Shown piece by piece: positions 53,638 through 63,110 of a stretch of DNA of 64,000 nt. Each line of letters opens with the position of its first letter. Position 1 is the first letter of the stretch. The stretch lies in NCBI RefSeq assembly GCF_037023745.1, contig NZ_CP146101.1:1922001-1986000 (forward strand). Direction: 5' to 3'. The DNA is from Streptomyces sp. SCSIO 30461 (GTDB taxonomy: Bacteria; Actinomycetota; Actinomycetes; Streptomycetales; Streptomycetaceae). The notes beneath the pieces were generated by a model that worked only from the letters and a program-made list of their open reading frames with translations, was not told where the DNA came from and searched no databases. A program made the position numbers and the translations under genes.

Positions 53638-54779
53638 TCGCCGCCGGCGGGCGTTGACTCGTGGGAAGCGCCGAGCGGCCCGGTCCGCCCGGTTGCGCGA
53701 TGATGGAGAACGGTCCCGCTCGCGGGTGCCGGAGAGACGCTCCGCGGAGCTGGTCGACGGCAGAAGCGACACGCTGACGCAGCGTTCCCGGCCGCTTGGT
53801 GAGCACGCTGGGTGACTCAGGGGGCGCACTGTGTCGCGCAGGGCAGGCTCGCTGTCCCAGGAGCCGTTCCGAGAGCCGTCGAACGGCAAGGCGATCGGGG
53901 CATGGCAGTAGCCGTGTGGAACTCCCGCTCGTTGTTCGGGGTACTGGGCCAGTGATCGGCGGTGCCCAGAGGGGCAGGCGTTGGCGCAGCAGGCAGCAGA
54001 TATGAGGAGTGGATGTGAGCGACGTGGCCGTCGGTGCACAGTCTGGACATGGAGACCCCGAGCAGAGGCCCGAGCAGCCTTCCGAGGCTGCTTCCGGGGA
54101 AGGGTCCGTTGAGGGTGGCGGCCAGGACTCCGGGGACGGTCAGGGCGCTGGGGCGAGGAAGCAGCGGTCGTTCTGGAAGGAGTTGCCGCTGCTGGTCGGT
54201 ATCGCGTTGTTGCTGGCGTTGTTGATCAAGACGTTTCTGGTGCAGGCGTTCTCGATTCCGTCGGATTCGATGCAAAACACGCTTCAGCGTGGTGACCGGG
54301 TGCTGGTGGACAAGCTGACTCCGTGGTTCGGTGGCGAGCCGGAGCGGGGTGAGGTGGTGGTGTTCCACGATCCGGGCGGTTGGTTGGACGGGGAGCCGAC
54401 TCCTGAGCCGAATGTGATGCAGCAGTTCCTGAGTTTCATCGGTCTGATGCCGTCGTCCGAGGAGAAGGATCTGATCAAGCGGACGATCGCGGTCGGTGGT
54501 GACACGGTGGAGTGCAAGGCCGGTGGTCCCGTGAAGGTGAACGGGAAGGCGCTGGACGAGCCGTACATCTATCCGGGGAACACGCCGTGTGATGATGCGC
54601 CGTTCGGGCCGTTGAAGGTGCCCGAGGGCAAGATCTGGGTGATGGGCGACCACCGGCAGAACTCTCGGGACTCCCGCTACCACATGGAGGACGCCAACAA
54701 GGGCTTCGTCCCGGTCGACGAGGTCGTGGGGCGTGCCGTGGTGGTGGCCTGGCCGATCGACCGCTGGTCGACCCTGCCG
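52887..54779 (+). repeat. pair of near-identical ~721-bp direct repeats (52887-53607 and 54059-54779)
   Basis: The two blocks are offset by exactly 1,172 bp. By eye they differ at about six positions: two near 53103 (CAGGACACG against CAAAACACG), three around 53488 (the box E region) and one near 53599. The homology continues upstream to 52832/54004 but is much more diverged there, so the block edges are sharp. This looks like recent gene conversion or duplication between two sip paralogues. Confidence 0.95.
53638..54014 (+). other. 377-bp spacer between the two sipY-like genes
   Basis: No convincing gene, terminator or promoter is seen. Short open frames on either strand are not codon-biased in a persuasive way. 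It is not a repeat of the sequence upstream of copy 1, except for the last few bases before the copy-2 ribosome site. It may contain remnants of the original 3' part of copy 1 or of a promoter. Confidence 0.5.
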
Positions 54780-54917
54780 GTACCGGAAACGTTCGACCAG
54801 AAGGGTCTTGGCGCGGCCGCGGCGGCCGCGGCACCCGGGGCCGTGGCGGTCGCCGGTGCCCTGCCGCTGGTGATCCGCCGCAGGCGGAGGCTGACCGATC
54901 GCCGTACCGCCGGGTAG
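54015..54917 (+). CDS. type I signal peptidase, sipY-like copy 2
   Basis: 300 aa from GTG 54015 (GAGGAG upstream). Catalytic Ser85 (IPSDSMQNT) and Lys155 (DLIKRTIAVGG) are intact; box E is GDHRQNSRDSRYH, closer to the family consensus than copy 1. It retains a C-terminal Ala/Pro-rich hydrophobic stretch (AAAAAAAPGAVAVAGALPLV) and a basic end (IRRRRRLTDRR), consistent with a second membrane anchor as in SipY relatives. Copy 2 thus has the fuller protein while copy 1 has the position next to sipX. It is an extra gene compared with the four sip genes known in S. lividans and S. coelicolor. Confidence 0.9.
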   Translation: MSDVAVGAQSGHGDPEQRPEQPSEAASGEGSVEGGGQDSGDGQGAGARKQRSFWKELPLLVGIALLLALLIKTFLVQAFSIPSDSMQNTLQRGDRVLVDKLTPWFGGEPERGEVVVFHDPGGWLDGEPTPEPNVMQQFLSFIGLMPSSEEKDLIKRTIAVGGDTVECKAGGPVKVNGKALDEPYIYPGNTPCDDAPFGPLKVPEGKIWVMGDHRQNSRDSRYHMEDANKGFVPVDEVVGRAVVVAWPIDRWSTLPVPETFDQKGLGAAAAAAAPGAVAVAGALPLVIRRRRRLTDRRTAG

Positions 54918-54966
54918 GGTGCCGACTCGGATCAGCGATTGTCGACTCCTGAGCGGAGGCGCCGGG

Positions 54967-55719
54967 ATGAGCGGAACAGGTGTGATAGCGGGCGGTCACG
55001 GTCGCGTCGGCAGTGTGCTGTCGGGGCTGGCCGTGATCGTCGGCTGTGTGCTCTTTCTCGGCGGATTCGGGTGGGGGGCCGTGGCCTACCAGCCCTACAC
55101 CGTGCCGAGCGAATCCATGTCGCCCTCCATCCTTCCGGGCGACCGGGTGCTCGCCGAGCGCATCGACGGCTCAAAGGTGCGGCGCGGGGACGTCGTGGTC
55201 TTCGCCGACAAGACCTGGGGCGAGGCGACCATGCTCAAGCGGGTCGTCGCCGTGGGCGGTGACACCGTCGCCTGCTGTGACGCGCAGGGCAGGCTCACCG
55301 TCAACGGCGAGCCGGTCGAAGAACCCTACCTGCGCAACCAGGACAAGGCCTCACCCACGGACTTCAGCGCCGAGATCCCGGAGGGGAAGCTCTTCCTGCT
55401 CGGAGACGAGCGCATGGGCTCCCTCGACTCCCGGGAGCACCTCCAGGAAGCGGGACACGGCGCTGTGTCCCGCGACGACGTCAGTGCCCGGGTCGACGCG
55501 GTGGTCTGGCCTCTGCCCGGCGGATTCGTCGAACGTCCGCAGGGTTTCGTGGCCCTGCCGGGCGGAGTGTCCCAGCCGGGGCCGGTGAAGCTGATCTTCG
55601 CTGCGATCGTGAGCGGTGCGCTGCTGATCCTGGGGGGTGCGGCCTACGGGCCGCTGGCCCGGCGCTTCGGCCGGCGGAAGGCTTCCACGGCGCGTGACCG
55701 GGTGACGACGCACGCTTGA
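54967..55719 (+). CDS. sipZ: type I signal peptidase SipZ
   Basis: 250 aa from ATG 54967, with GGAGG 7 bp upstream. One N-terminal helix (LSGLAVIVGCVLFLGGFGWGAV) precedes Ser50 in VPSESMSPS, the lysine is in TMLKRVVAVGGDTVAC, box E is GDERMGSLDSREH (Glu replaces His), and a second helix (VKLIFAAIVSGALLILGGAAY) is near the C-terminus. It is the most diverged of the five and ends the sip run, followed by the DUF2469 gene. Confidence 0.92.
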   Translation: MSGTGVIAGGHGRVGSVLSGLAVIVGCVLFLGGFGWGAVAYQPYTVPSESMSPSILPGDRVLAERIDGSKVRRGDVVVFADKTWGEATMLKRVVAVGGDTVACCDAQGRLTVNGEPVEEPYLRNQDKASPTDFSAEIPEGKLFLLGDERMGSLDSREHLQEAGHGAVSRDDVSARVDAVVWPLPGGFVERPQGFVALPGGVSQPGPVKLIFAAIVSGALLILGGAAYGPLARRFGRRKASTARDRVTTHA

Positions 55720-55792
55720 GGTCCGGAAAACGCCTGAGGCCGTGTGAGCCTGGCGCACAATAGGGGAACGCACGGCTGAAGGGGAACATGCC

Positions 55793-56101
55793 ATGAGCGC
55801 CGAGGACCTCGAGAAGTACGAGACCGAGATGGAGCTGAAGCTCTACCGGGAGTACCGCGATGTCGTCGGACTGTTCAAATACGTGATCGAGACGGAGCGG
55901 CGCTTCTACCTCACCAACGACTACGAGATGCAGGTGCACTCGGTGCAGGGCGAGGTGTTCTTCGAGGTCTCGATGGCGGACGCGTGGGTCTGGGACATGT
56001 ACCGGCCGGCGCGATTCGTGAAGCAGGTCCGCGTGCTCACCTTCAAGGACGTGAACATCGAGGAGCTCAACAAGAGCGACCTCGAACTCCCGAGCGGCTG
56101 A
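55793..56101 (+). CDS. DUF2469 family protein
   Basis: 102 aa, MSAEDLEKYETEMELKLYRE, then helical and beta segments ending LNKSDLELPSG. It is highly charged, cytoplasmic and without cysteines. This family is nearly universal in actinobacteria between the sip and yraN/comM genes; its function is unknown. AAGGGGAAC precedes ATG 55793. Confidence 0.9.
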   Translation: MSAEDLEKYETEMELKLYREYRDVVGLFKYVIETERRFYLTNDYEMQVHSVQGEVFFEVSMADAWVWDMYRPARFVKQVRVLTFKDVNIEELNKSDLELPSG

Positions 56102-56219
56102 GACCGCACCCTCCCGGGTGAGCGAGATATCCACAATGAGCCGGTTGTCCACCGGAATACACCAAGATCCACAAGCGGGGGAGTGACGCGTCAGAGTCGG
56201 TGCCGGAGGTGGTGCCGAG

Positions 56220-56654
56220 ATGAACGCGAAACGGGCACTGGGACGCTATGGCGAAGAACTGGCGGCGCGTCGGCTGGTCGACACCGGCATGGTGGTGCTG
56301 GCGAGGAACTGGCGTTGCGGGCGGATCGGTGAGATCGACATCGTCGCCCGCGACGGCGACACGGTCGTCATCTGCGAGGTGAAGACCCGCAGGGGAGGGC
56401 AATCGCGCCGTTGCGACGGCTCGGGTGGCCCACCCCGCGCGCGCCGGACCGGCCCTTCAGGGGGAGACGCCTTCCAGCATCCGATGGCCTCGATCACCAC
56501 GACCAAGGCGGACCGGCTCAGACGGCTGGCCGAATGCTGGCTGCACAGAAGCGCGGAGCCCCCGCCACCGGGCGGGGTGCGTATCGATCTCGTCGGGGTG
56601 CTGCTGCCTCGGTGCGGTGCGGCGCAGGTCGAGCATGTGCGAGGGGTGGCCTGA
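56220..56654 (+). CDS. UPF0102 family YraN-like putative nuclease
   Basis: 144 aa. The nuclease-like core is [30 protein letters not shown] pattern (E-x-D...E-x-K as GEID and CEVK), near residues 31-58, and the C-terminal helix is [13 protein letters not shown]. Residues about 60-83 (a Gly/Arg/Pro/Ser-rich stretch including [13 protein letters not shown]) interrupt the family's normal KTRR-to-HPMA connection and look like an in-frame insertion of about 70 bp. It overlaps the ComM start by 1 bp. It may assist DNA processing with ComM and DprA; this is inferred from the operon. Confidence 0.87.
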   Translation: MNAKRALGRYGEELAARRLVDTGMVVLARNWRCGRIGEIDIVARDGDTVVICEVKTRRGGQSRRCDGSGGPPRARRTGPSGGDAFQHPMASITTTKADRLRRLAECWLHRSAEPPPPGGVRIDLVGVLLPRCGAAQVEHVRGVA

Positions 56655-58288
56655 TGGGATTCGCGCGCACCTGCTCGGTCGCACTGGTCGGTGTGGAGGG
56701 CGTGGTCGTCGAGGTCCAGGCAGATCTGGAACCGGGTGTCGCGGCCTTCGCCCTGGTCGGCCTGCCCGACAAGAGCCTTGTGGAAAGCCGCGACCGGGTC
56801 AGGGCGGCCATCGTCAACTCCGAAGCCGAGTGGCCGCAGAAGAAGCTCACCGTGGGCCTCAGTCCGGCTTCCGTGCCCAAGAGCGGCAGCGGTTTCGACC
56901 TGGCCGTGGCATGCGCCGTGCTCGGTGCCGCTGAGCGCATCGACCCATCGGCGATCGCCGACCTGGTGCTCATCGGCGAGCTGGGCCTGGACGGAAGGGC
57001 CCGTCCGGTGCGCGGAGTGCTGCCGGCGGTGCTCGCCGCGGCCGAGGCCGGTTACCGGCAGGTGGTCGTCCCCGAACAGACGGCGGGTGAGGCGGCCCTC
57101 GTGCCAGGGGTGTCCGTGCTGGGGGTACGCAGTCTGCGTCAGCTGATCGCCCTGCTGTGCGACGAACCGGTGCCGCAGGAAGAGCCCGACGAGGAGGGGC
57201 GACCGGATGCGATGCTCGCCGGGCTGCTGCTGCCCGGAGCCGGGGTCGGCACCGGGCTGGCCGGTGGCGGGTCTCCCGGCGAAGGCCACCCGCCCGACCT
57301 GGCGGAGGTGGTGGGGCAGCACGCCGCGCGCGCGGCTCTGGAGGTCGCCGCGGCGGGAGCCCACCACCTGCTGCTCCAGGGACCGCCCGGTGCGGGCAAG
57401 ACCATGCTGGCGGAGAGGCTTCCCGGGCTGCTCCCTCCGCTGACGAGACGGGAGTCGCTGGAGGTCACGGCCGTCCACTCGGTCGCGGGCATCCTCCCAC
57501 CGGGTGAACCTCTGGTGCGCGCGGCACCGTATTGCGCGCCCCACCACTCCGCGACCACGCAGTCCCTCGTGGGCGGCGGGCAGGGCCTGCCCCGACCCGG
57601 GGCCGTGTCCCTGGCGCACCGGGGTGTGCTCTTCCTGGACGAGGCTCCCGAATTCTCCACCAAGGTCCTCGACGCACTCCGCCAGCCGCTCGAGTCCGGG
57701 TACGTGGTCGTGGCCCGCAGCGCCGGTGTGGTGCGGCTCCCCGCCCGGTTCCTGATGGCCCTGGCTGCCAACCCATGCCCATGCGGGCGGCACACCCTGC
57801 TGGGCACCGGCTGTGAATGCCCGCCCGCGGTGATCCGCCGCTACCAGGCGCGGTTGTCGGGGCCGCTGCTGGACCGGGTCGATCTGCGCGTCGAGGTGGA
57901 GCCGGTGAGCCGCTCCGATCTGCTGGGGCACCGAGGGCACGAAGGGAGGGGCGAGTCAAGTGCGGCGGTCGCCGCCCGCATCCAGGAGGCCAGGGCGAGG
58001 GCGGCGGCACGGCTGGACGGCACGCCGTGGAGCGTCAACAGCGAGGTGCCGGGGCATGAACTCCGCATCCGCTGGCAGGTGGCACCCGGCGCACTGGCCG
58101 CGGCGGAGCGGGACATGGAGCGGGGGCTGCTCACCGCCCGGGGGATGGACCGGGTGCTCCGGGTGGCCTGGACCGTTGCCGACCTCCGGGGCCACGACCG
58201 CCCCGCCGCCGAGGACGTCCAACTGTCGCTGCAACTGCGTACGGGCATCGCCCGGGGTGTTCCGACCGTCGGCGGGGTCCGGCTGTGA
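56654..58288 (+). CDS. ComM/YifB family Mg-chelatase-like AAA+ ATPase
   Basis: 544 aa. An N-terminal Lon-protease-like domain (about 1-180: VEVQADLEPGVAAFALVGLP, SVPKSGSGFDLAVACAVL) precedes the AAA+ module with Walker A GPPGAGKTMLAERLPG, Walker B GVLFLDEAPEFS, the zinc-like MALAANPCPCGRHTLLGTGCEC, and the C-terminal domain (RWQVAPGALAA...). ComM is a helicase promoting branch migration in transformation. It starts at the yraN stop and ends at the dprA start (GTGA), so yraN-comM-dprA are coupled. Confidence 0.93.
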   Translation: MGFARTCSVALVGVEGVVVEVQADLEPGVAAFALVGLPDKSLVESRDRVRAAIVNSEAEWPQKKLTVGLSPASVPKSGSGFDLAVACAVLGAAERIDPSAIADLVLIGELGLDGRARPVRGVLPAVLAAAEAGYRQVVVPEQTAGEAALVPGVSVLGVRSLRQLIALLCDEPVPQEEPDEEGRPDAMLAGLLLPGAGVGTGLAGGGSPGEGHPPDLAEVVGQHAARAALEVAAAGAHHLLLQGPPGAGKTMLAERLPGLLPPLTRRESLEVTAVHSVAGILPPGEPLVRAAPYCAPHHSATTQSLVGGGQGLPRPGAVSLAHRGVLFLDEAPEFSTKVLDALRQPLESGYVVVARSAGVVRLPARFLMALAANPCPCGRHTLLGTGCECPPAVIRRYQARLSGPLLDRVDLRVEVEPVSRSDLLGHRGHEGRGESSAAVAARIQEARARAAARLDGTPWSVNSEVPGHELRIRWQVAPGALAAAERDMERGLLTARGMDRVLRVAWTVADLRGHDRPAAEDVQLSLQLRTGIARGVPTVGGVRL

Positions 58289-59463
58289 AGGCACCGGCGG
58301 CAGCCGGGTCCGGCGCCGAGGAGCGGTTGGCGCGTGCCGCGTTGACCAGGGTCGTCGAACCGGGTGATGAACACTCCGGGCGGTGGCTGCGGGAACACGG
58401 CCCGGTGGAGCTGATGGAGCGGCTGCGCGCCGGTGAGCGCCTCGATGCCCCGCCGGCCGGGCCGGGGAAGCGGCGGATCGAGGGGTACCGGACCCGAGCC
58501 CGGGCCGCGCATCCCGAGCGGGATCTCGATGCGATGACGGTGCTCGGCGGCCGCTTCGTCTGCCCCGGCGATCCGGAATGGCCCACCCAGCTGGATGACC
58601 TCGGTGACCGCAGGCCTGTGGGTCTGTGGCTGAGGGGCGGCGCCGATCTGCGGATATGGGCCTTGCGTTCGGTCGCGGTGGTGGGTGCGCGGGCCTGCAC
58701 CCCTTATGGCGCCCATGTCGCGGGGAGCCTCGGCTCCGGGCTCGCCGAGCGCGGCTGGGTCGTTGTCTCCGGAGCGGCCCATGGGGTCGACGGTGCGGCA
58801 CACCGTGGTGCTCTTGCGTCCGGGGGAGCGACCGTTGCCGTGCTCGCCTGCGGGGTCGATGTGGCCTATCCCCGGGCGCATACGGGGCTGATCGGCCGTA
58901 TCGCCGAACAGGGTCTTGTGGTCGCGGAGTTGCCCCCGGGTGCCCACCCCACGCGCGGCAGGTTCGTGCTGCGGAACCGGGTGATCGCCGCCCTTACCCG
59001 GGGCACGGTCGTCGTGGAGGCCGAACTCCGCAGCGGCTCACTGGTCACCGCCCGCGCCGCCGAGCGGCTCGGCCGCTGCACCATGGGCGTACCGGGCCCG
59101 GTGACCAGTGGGCTCTCCGCGGGAGTGCATGAGCTTCTGCGGGCGGACGCGGTGCTGGTGACCGACGCCGACGAGGTGGTCGAGGTGGTCGGGGACATCG
59201 GCGAGCTCGCGCCTGTACGACGCGGTCCGGTGCTCGCGCGGGACCTCCTGGGGCCCGTGGCGAGCGGAATCCTGGAAGTCTTCCCGGCACAGGGTCGCCT
59301 GGACGGGCGGGAGATCGCCCTCAGGTCCGGGACCGCTCCGGATGAAGCCCTCGGCAGGCTGTACGAACTCCAGTCGCTCGGATTCGTGGAACGGCAGGGC
59401 TCCGGCTGGGAGTTGACGAAGGGCGGGCGGCAGCCGTCGAACTCCCGGCGAGGCGGTGCTTGA
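58285..59463 (+). CDS. dprA: DNA-processing protein DprA
   Basis: 392 aa. The Rossmann-like core has VAVVGARACTPYG, GWVVVSGAAHGVDGAAHRGAL, VLACGVDVAYPRAH and NRVIAALTRGTVVVEAELRSG, with a C-terminal winged-helix-like extension (about 310-385). DprA protects and loads RecA on single-stranded DNA in transformation. Streptomyces is not known to be naturally competent, so its role here is uncertain. The GTG start overlaps the comM stop. Confidence 0.94.
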   Translation: MKAPAAAGSGAEERLARAALTRVVEPGDEHSGRWLREHGPVELMERLRAGERLDAPPAGPGKRRIEGYRTRARAAHPERDLDAMTVLGGRFVCPGDPEWPTQLDDLGDRRPVGLWLRGGADLRIWALRSVAVVGARACTPYGAHVAGSLGSGLAERGWVVVSGAAHGVDGAAHRGALASGGATVAVLACGVDVAYPRAHTGLIGRIAEQGLVVAELPPGAHPTRGRFVLRNRVIAALTRGTVVVEAELRSGSLVTARAAERLGRCTMGVPGPVTSGLSAGVHELLRADAVLVTDADEVVEVVGDIGELAPVRRGPVLARDLLGPVASGILEVFPAQGRLDGREIALRSGTAPDEALGRLYELQSLGFVERQGSGWELTKGGRQPSNSRRGGA

Positions 59464-59714
59464 CCTGGGGCATTCGGGTGAAAGGGTGATGCCGACGGCC
59501 CGCGCCGCGCCCCCGAGGCTCCCCTGGACAGCGATGCGGACGGCGATGGGCCGCCGTTCGAAGGCCTGCCCGATGCCCCCTACCCCGCGCAGCGCGATCC
59601 GCCGCCCTTCGCGCACCGCAACCGTACAGTCACGCTACGCTCCAGGTCCCCCCGTCAGCCGACCCCTATCGACGATCCCTTCACACCCCACAGCAGAACG
59701 GCTCAAGGCAACGC

Positions 59715-60551
59715 ATGCCCCAGCACACCTCCGGGTCTGACCGCGCGGCAGTGCCGCCCGCCGCCCGTGGCCCTGTGCGCCCGCCCGCGCCCTCGTCTCT
59801 CGACGAGTTGTGGCGGTCGTACAAGGCCACCGGCGACGGGCGGCTCCGGGAGCAGCTGATCCTGCACTACTCACCCCTGGTCAAGTACGTCGCGGGACGG
59901 GTGAGCGTCGGACTGCCGTCGAACGTGGAGCAGGCCGACTTCGTCTCCTCCGGCGTCTTCGGTCTCATCGACGCCATCGAGAAGTTCGACATCGAGCGGT
60001 CGATCAAGTTCGAGACATACGCGATCACCCGCATCCGGGGTGCCATGATCGACGAGTTGCGGGCGCTGGACTGGATCCCGCGCTCCGTCCGGCAGAAGGC
60101 CCGAGCCGTGGAGCGCGCCTACGCCACGTTGGAGGCACAGCTGCGGCGCACGCCGTCCGAGAGTGAAGTCGCCGAGGAGATGGGCATCGGGCTCGAGGAA
60201 CTGCATGCCGTCTTCAGCCAGTTGTCCCTCGCCAACGTGGTGGCCCTGGAGGAGTTGCTGCATGTCGGGGGCGAGGGCGGTGAGCGGCTCAGTCTGATGG
60301 ACACCCTGGAGGACACGGCGGCCGACAACCCGGTCGAGGTCGCGGAGGACCGGGAGCTGAGACGGCTCCTCGCACGCGCGATCAACACCCTCCCGGACCG
60401 TGAGAAGACCGTCGTCACGCTGTACTACTACGAGGGCCTCACCCTCGCCGAGATCGGCAACGTCCTCGGTGTCACCGAGAGCCGGGTCAGCCAGATCCAC
60501 ACCAAGTCGGTGCTCCAGCTCCGGGCGAAGCTCGCGGACGTCGGCCGCTGA
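59715..60551 (+). CDS. whiG: RNA polymerase sigma factor WhiG
   Basis: 278 aa, of the sigma-28 (motility) family. An N-terminal Pro/Ala-rich tail (about 1-30) precedes region 2 ([20 protein letters not shown] ... [20 protein letters not shown]), region 3 ([19 protein letters not shown]) and region 4 helix-turn-helix ([25 protein letters not shown]). WhiG commits aerial hyphae to sporulation. It lies 251 bp after dprA (59464-59714), where the promoter is expected but not clearly recognised. In S. coelicolor these genes are separated by other DNA; here they adjoin. Confidence 0.96.
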   Translation: MPQHTSGSDRAAVPPAARGPVRPPAPSSLDELWRSYKATGDGRLREQLILHYSPLVKYVAGRVSVGLPSNVEQADFVSSGVFGLIDAIEKFDIERSIKFETYAITRIRGAMIDELRALDWIPRSVRQKARAVERAYATLEAQLRRTPSESEVAEEMGIGLEELHAVFSQLSLANVVALEELLHVGGEGGERLSLMDTLEDTAADNPVEVAEDRELRRLLARAINTLPDREKTVVTLYYYEGLTLAEIGNVLGVTESRVSQIHTKSVLQLRAKLADVGR

Positions 60552-60634
60552 CGCGTGCCCGCGCGCATTCACGGCAGCCGGGCCGATTCGGTCGTCCGTA
60601 TCCGTCGGGCCCACGCCACCCGTACAGTGGTCGG

Positions 60635-61219
60635 GTGCCAAGGATTCGAGCGGCCTCCGTGGCCGAGCACCGGACCATGCAGCGCGGCGCCCTGCTGGAT
60701 GCCGCGCGATCCCTGTTGTCCGAAGGCGGTACGGAGGCGCTGACCTTCCCCGCTCTCGCCGAACGCACCGGGCTCGCCAGGTCCTCCGTCTACGAGTACT
60801 TCCGGTCACGGGCCGCAGTGGTCGAGGAACTGTGCGCCGTCGACTTCCCCGTCTGGGCCGCCGAGGTCGAAGCCGCCATGGAGCGGGCCGCGACCCCCGA
60901 GGGAAAGGTCGAGGCCTATGTCCGGCGGCAACTCACTCTGGTCGGAGACCGGCGTCACAGGGCCGTGGTCGCCATCTCCGCGAGCGAGCTGGACGACGGG
61001 GCGCGCGAGAAGATCCGCGCCGCGCACGGCGGTCTGGTCGCGATGATCGTCCAGGCCCTTGACGCACTCGGCCATCAGCAGCCCCGCCTTGCCGCGATGC
61101 TGCTCCAGGGCATCGTGGACGCGGCGGTCCGCCGCATCGAGCTCGGTGCCGCCGAGGATCCGACCGAGATCTCCGAAGCCGCCGTGTCCATGGCGCTGCG
61201 CGGTGTCCGCGGACACTGA
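60635..61219 (+). CDS. TetR-family transcriptional regulator
   Basis: 194 aa from GTG 60635. The N-terminal helix-turn-helix (LTFPALAERTGLARSSVYEY then FRSRAAVVEE) is the TetR DNA-binding domain; the C-terminal ligand domain (about 70-194) is helical. It follows whiG by 83 bp. The ligand and targets are unknown. Its 3' half overlaps the reverse-strand peptidase frame by 287 bp. Confidence 0.9.
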   Translation: MPRIRAASVAEHRTMQRGALLDAARSLLSEGGTEALTFPALAERTGLARSSVYEYFRSRAAVVEELCAVDFPVWAAEVEAAMERAATPEGKVEAYVRRQLTLVGDRRHRAVVAISASELDDGAREKIRAAHGGLVAMIVQALDALGHQQPRLAAMLLQGIVDAAVRRIELGAAEDPTEISEAAVSMALRGVRGH

Positions 61220-61946
61220 CCGACCACGGCACGCGCCCCTCCGGGCGGGCCGGTCCGCGCGGGGCCCCGGGCGGCCGAACCGCCGGCAGGGCAAGGGCGA
61301 CCGCCTGCGGCACCCCGCCCCCGGCGGGCACCGGACGCACGGCAGCGCTCGGTCGGACGCCGCTCCCCGCGCCGGTCAGCGGCATCCCGAACACCGGAAG
61401 CAGCCGGGATGGACCACGCCGCAGCTCGGACGGCGGCAGCAGGGACAGCGGATCGAGATACCCGTCCCCGCGTCGCAGCCCCCAGTGCAGACACCCCTGC
61501 GCGCAATGCGAAGGCCCCGCCGCACGGACCGCCACCACCTCGCCCCCGACCACCTCGGTGCCCGCGGCCACCAGCGGGCGCACCGGTTCGTAGGTGGTGC
61601 GCAGCGGAGGCACCCCGGTGCCCGGCAGGATGATCGAGAGCACCCCGCGCGCCGCCACCGGCCCCGCGAACGACACCCGTCCCGCCACCACCGCCCGCAC
61701 CACCGCGCCGGGTGGTGCGGCCAGATCGACCCCGCGATGCCCGGGTCCGTACGGCCCGGCCGGCGGCTCGAAGCCCCGGACGATCACCGGCCGCTGCTGT
61801 CCCGCCTGCCGAACCGGCCAGGTCCCGACCGGTTCCCCGGCCCAGGCCACGGCCCCCGTGCTCACCCAGCCCGCCCACCCGAACACCGCTGCGGCGAGCG
61901 CCCGGGCGACCGGCGCGGCCCTCGTGTTCTGCGCTACGCATCTCAT
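60933..61946 (-). CDS. secreted M23-family metallopeptidase with over-long C-terminus
   Basis: 337 aa. A signal peptide ([21 protein letters not shown]) is followed by an M23 domain: [27 protein letters not shown] and the second motif [16 protein letters not shown]23 enzymes cut peptidoglycan peptides; the LytM-like active site appears to keep His and Asp/His ligands, but whether all are functional is unclear. From about residue 240 (nucleotide 61230) the reading frame continues antisense through the TetR gene to a stop at 60933, giving an Arg/Pro/Gly-rich tail unlike a real domain. The native stop seems lost or shifted. Confidence 0.78.
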   Translation of the reverse strand: MRCVAQNTRAAPVARALAAAVFGWAGWVSTGAVAWAGEPVGTWPVRQAGQQRPVIVRGFEPPAGPYGPGHRGVDLAAPPGAVVRAVVAGRVSFAGPVAARGVLSIILPGTGVPPLRTTYEPVRPLVAAGTEVVGGEVVAVRAAGPSHCAQGCLHWGLRRGDGYLDPLSLLPPSELRRGPSRLLPVFGMPLTGAGSGVRPSAAVRPVPAGGGVPQAVALALPAVRPPGAPRGPARPEGRVPWSVSVRGHRAAPWTRRLRRSRSDPRRHRARCGGPPRPRCPGAASRQGGAADGRVRQGPGRSSRPDRRARRGSSRAPRRPARSRRWRPRPCDAGLRPE

Positions 61947-62203
61947 GCCCTGACGGTGCCGGACCCGCGCCGATCTCGCTGATCATGGCCGGGATCTGTG
62001 GACAACCGCCCGGTTGTGGACAGTGCCGTCACCCGGCACTGCGCGGGTCCCGTACACTTCTTCTGGCGATCCGGGCCACCGGGTCGACTTCGCACGCCCC
62101 GCCACCACCCCTTTCATTCGGTCGGTGGTCGCGCCCCTCGGTCCTCGCGGCACGGCGCGCCGGGGCGTCAGGACACAACCGAGAAACTCAAGGAGATACG
62201 GCC

Positions 62204-63088
62204 ATGGCCGTCGTCACGATGCGGGAGCTGCTGGAGAGCGGCGTCCACTTCGGTCACCAGACCCGTCGCTGGAACCCGAAGATGAAGCGCTTCATCTTCA
62301 CCGAGCGCAACGGCATCTACATCATCGACCTGCTCCAGTCGCTGTCGTACATCGACCGCGCCTACGAGTTCGTCAAGGAGACCGTCGCCCACGGCGGTTC
62401 CATCATGTTCGTCGGCACCAAGAAGCAGGCCCAGGAGGCCATCGCCGAGCAGGCGACCCGCGTCGGGATGCCGTACGTCAACCAGCGCTGGCTGGGCGGC
62501 ATGCTCACCAACTTCTCCACCGTCTACAAGCGCCTCCAGCGTCTGAAGGAGCTTGAGGCGATCGACTTCGAGGATGTGGCCGCCTCCGGCCTCACCAAGA
62601 AGGAGCTCCTGGTCCTCTCCCGCGAGAAGGCCAAGCTGGAGAAGACCCTTGGTGGTATCCGCGAGATGCAGAAGGTGCCGAGCGCCGTCTGGATCGTCGA
62701 CACCAAGAAGGAGCACATTGCCGTCGGTGAGGCGCGCAAGCTCAACATCCCGGTCGTCGCGATCCTCGACACCAACTGCGACCCCGACGAGGTCGACTAC
62801 AAGATCCCGGGCAACGACGACGCGATCCGCTCCGTCACCCTGCTCACCCGTGTGATCGCCGACGCCGTCGCCGAGGGCCTCATCGCCCGCTCCGGCGTTG
62901 CCGCCGGTGACTCGAAGCCGGGCGACAAGGCCGCGGGCGAGCCGCTGGCCGAGTGGGAGCGCGACCTGCTCGAGGGCGAGAAGAAGGCCGACGAGACCCC
63001 GGCTGCCGAGGCCGAGGTCGCCACCGAGGCCGAGAAGCCGGCCGAGGCCGCTGCCGAGGCTCCGGCCGCGGACGCCGAGCAGGCCTGA
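62204..63088 (+). CDS. rpsB: 30S ribosomal protein S2
   Basis: 294 aa. The S2 core includes [46 protein letters not shown], and [13 protein letters not shown] near residue 165. Residues about 240-294 are a Glu/Ala-rich actinobacterial tail. AAGGAGA lies 8 bp before ATG 62204. The 257-bp upstream region must carry its promoter; nothing clear was seen. It is followed by a hairpin and tsf. Confidence 0.97.
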   Translation: MAVVTMRELLESGVHFGHQTRRWNPKMKRFIFTERNGIYIIDLLQSLSYIDRAYEFVKETVAHGGSIMFVGTKKQAQEAIAEQATRVGMPYVNQRWLGGMLTNFSTVYKRLQRLKELEAIDFEDVAASGLTKKELLVLSREKAKLEKTLGGIREMQKVPSAVWIVDTKKEHIAVGEARKLNIPVVAILDTNCDPDEVDYKIPGNDDAIRSVTLLTRVIADAVAEGLIARSGVAAGDSKPGDKAAGEPLAEWERDLLEGEKKADETPAAEAEVATEAEKPAEAAAEAPAADAEQA

Positions 63089-63110
63089 CACCTCAGCCTC
63101 AGGTTCGGAA

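Noticed and set aside
52747..54683. Reverse-strand frames across the sip genes (repeated identical peptides)
   Set aside because: They mirror the duplicated sip block and have no independent coding evidence.
59464..59714. Possible integrated element or attachment site between dprA and whiG
   Set aside because: In some Streptomyces extra DNA separates these genes, but here there is no tRNA, integrase or direct repeat; it is an ordinary spacer.
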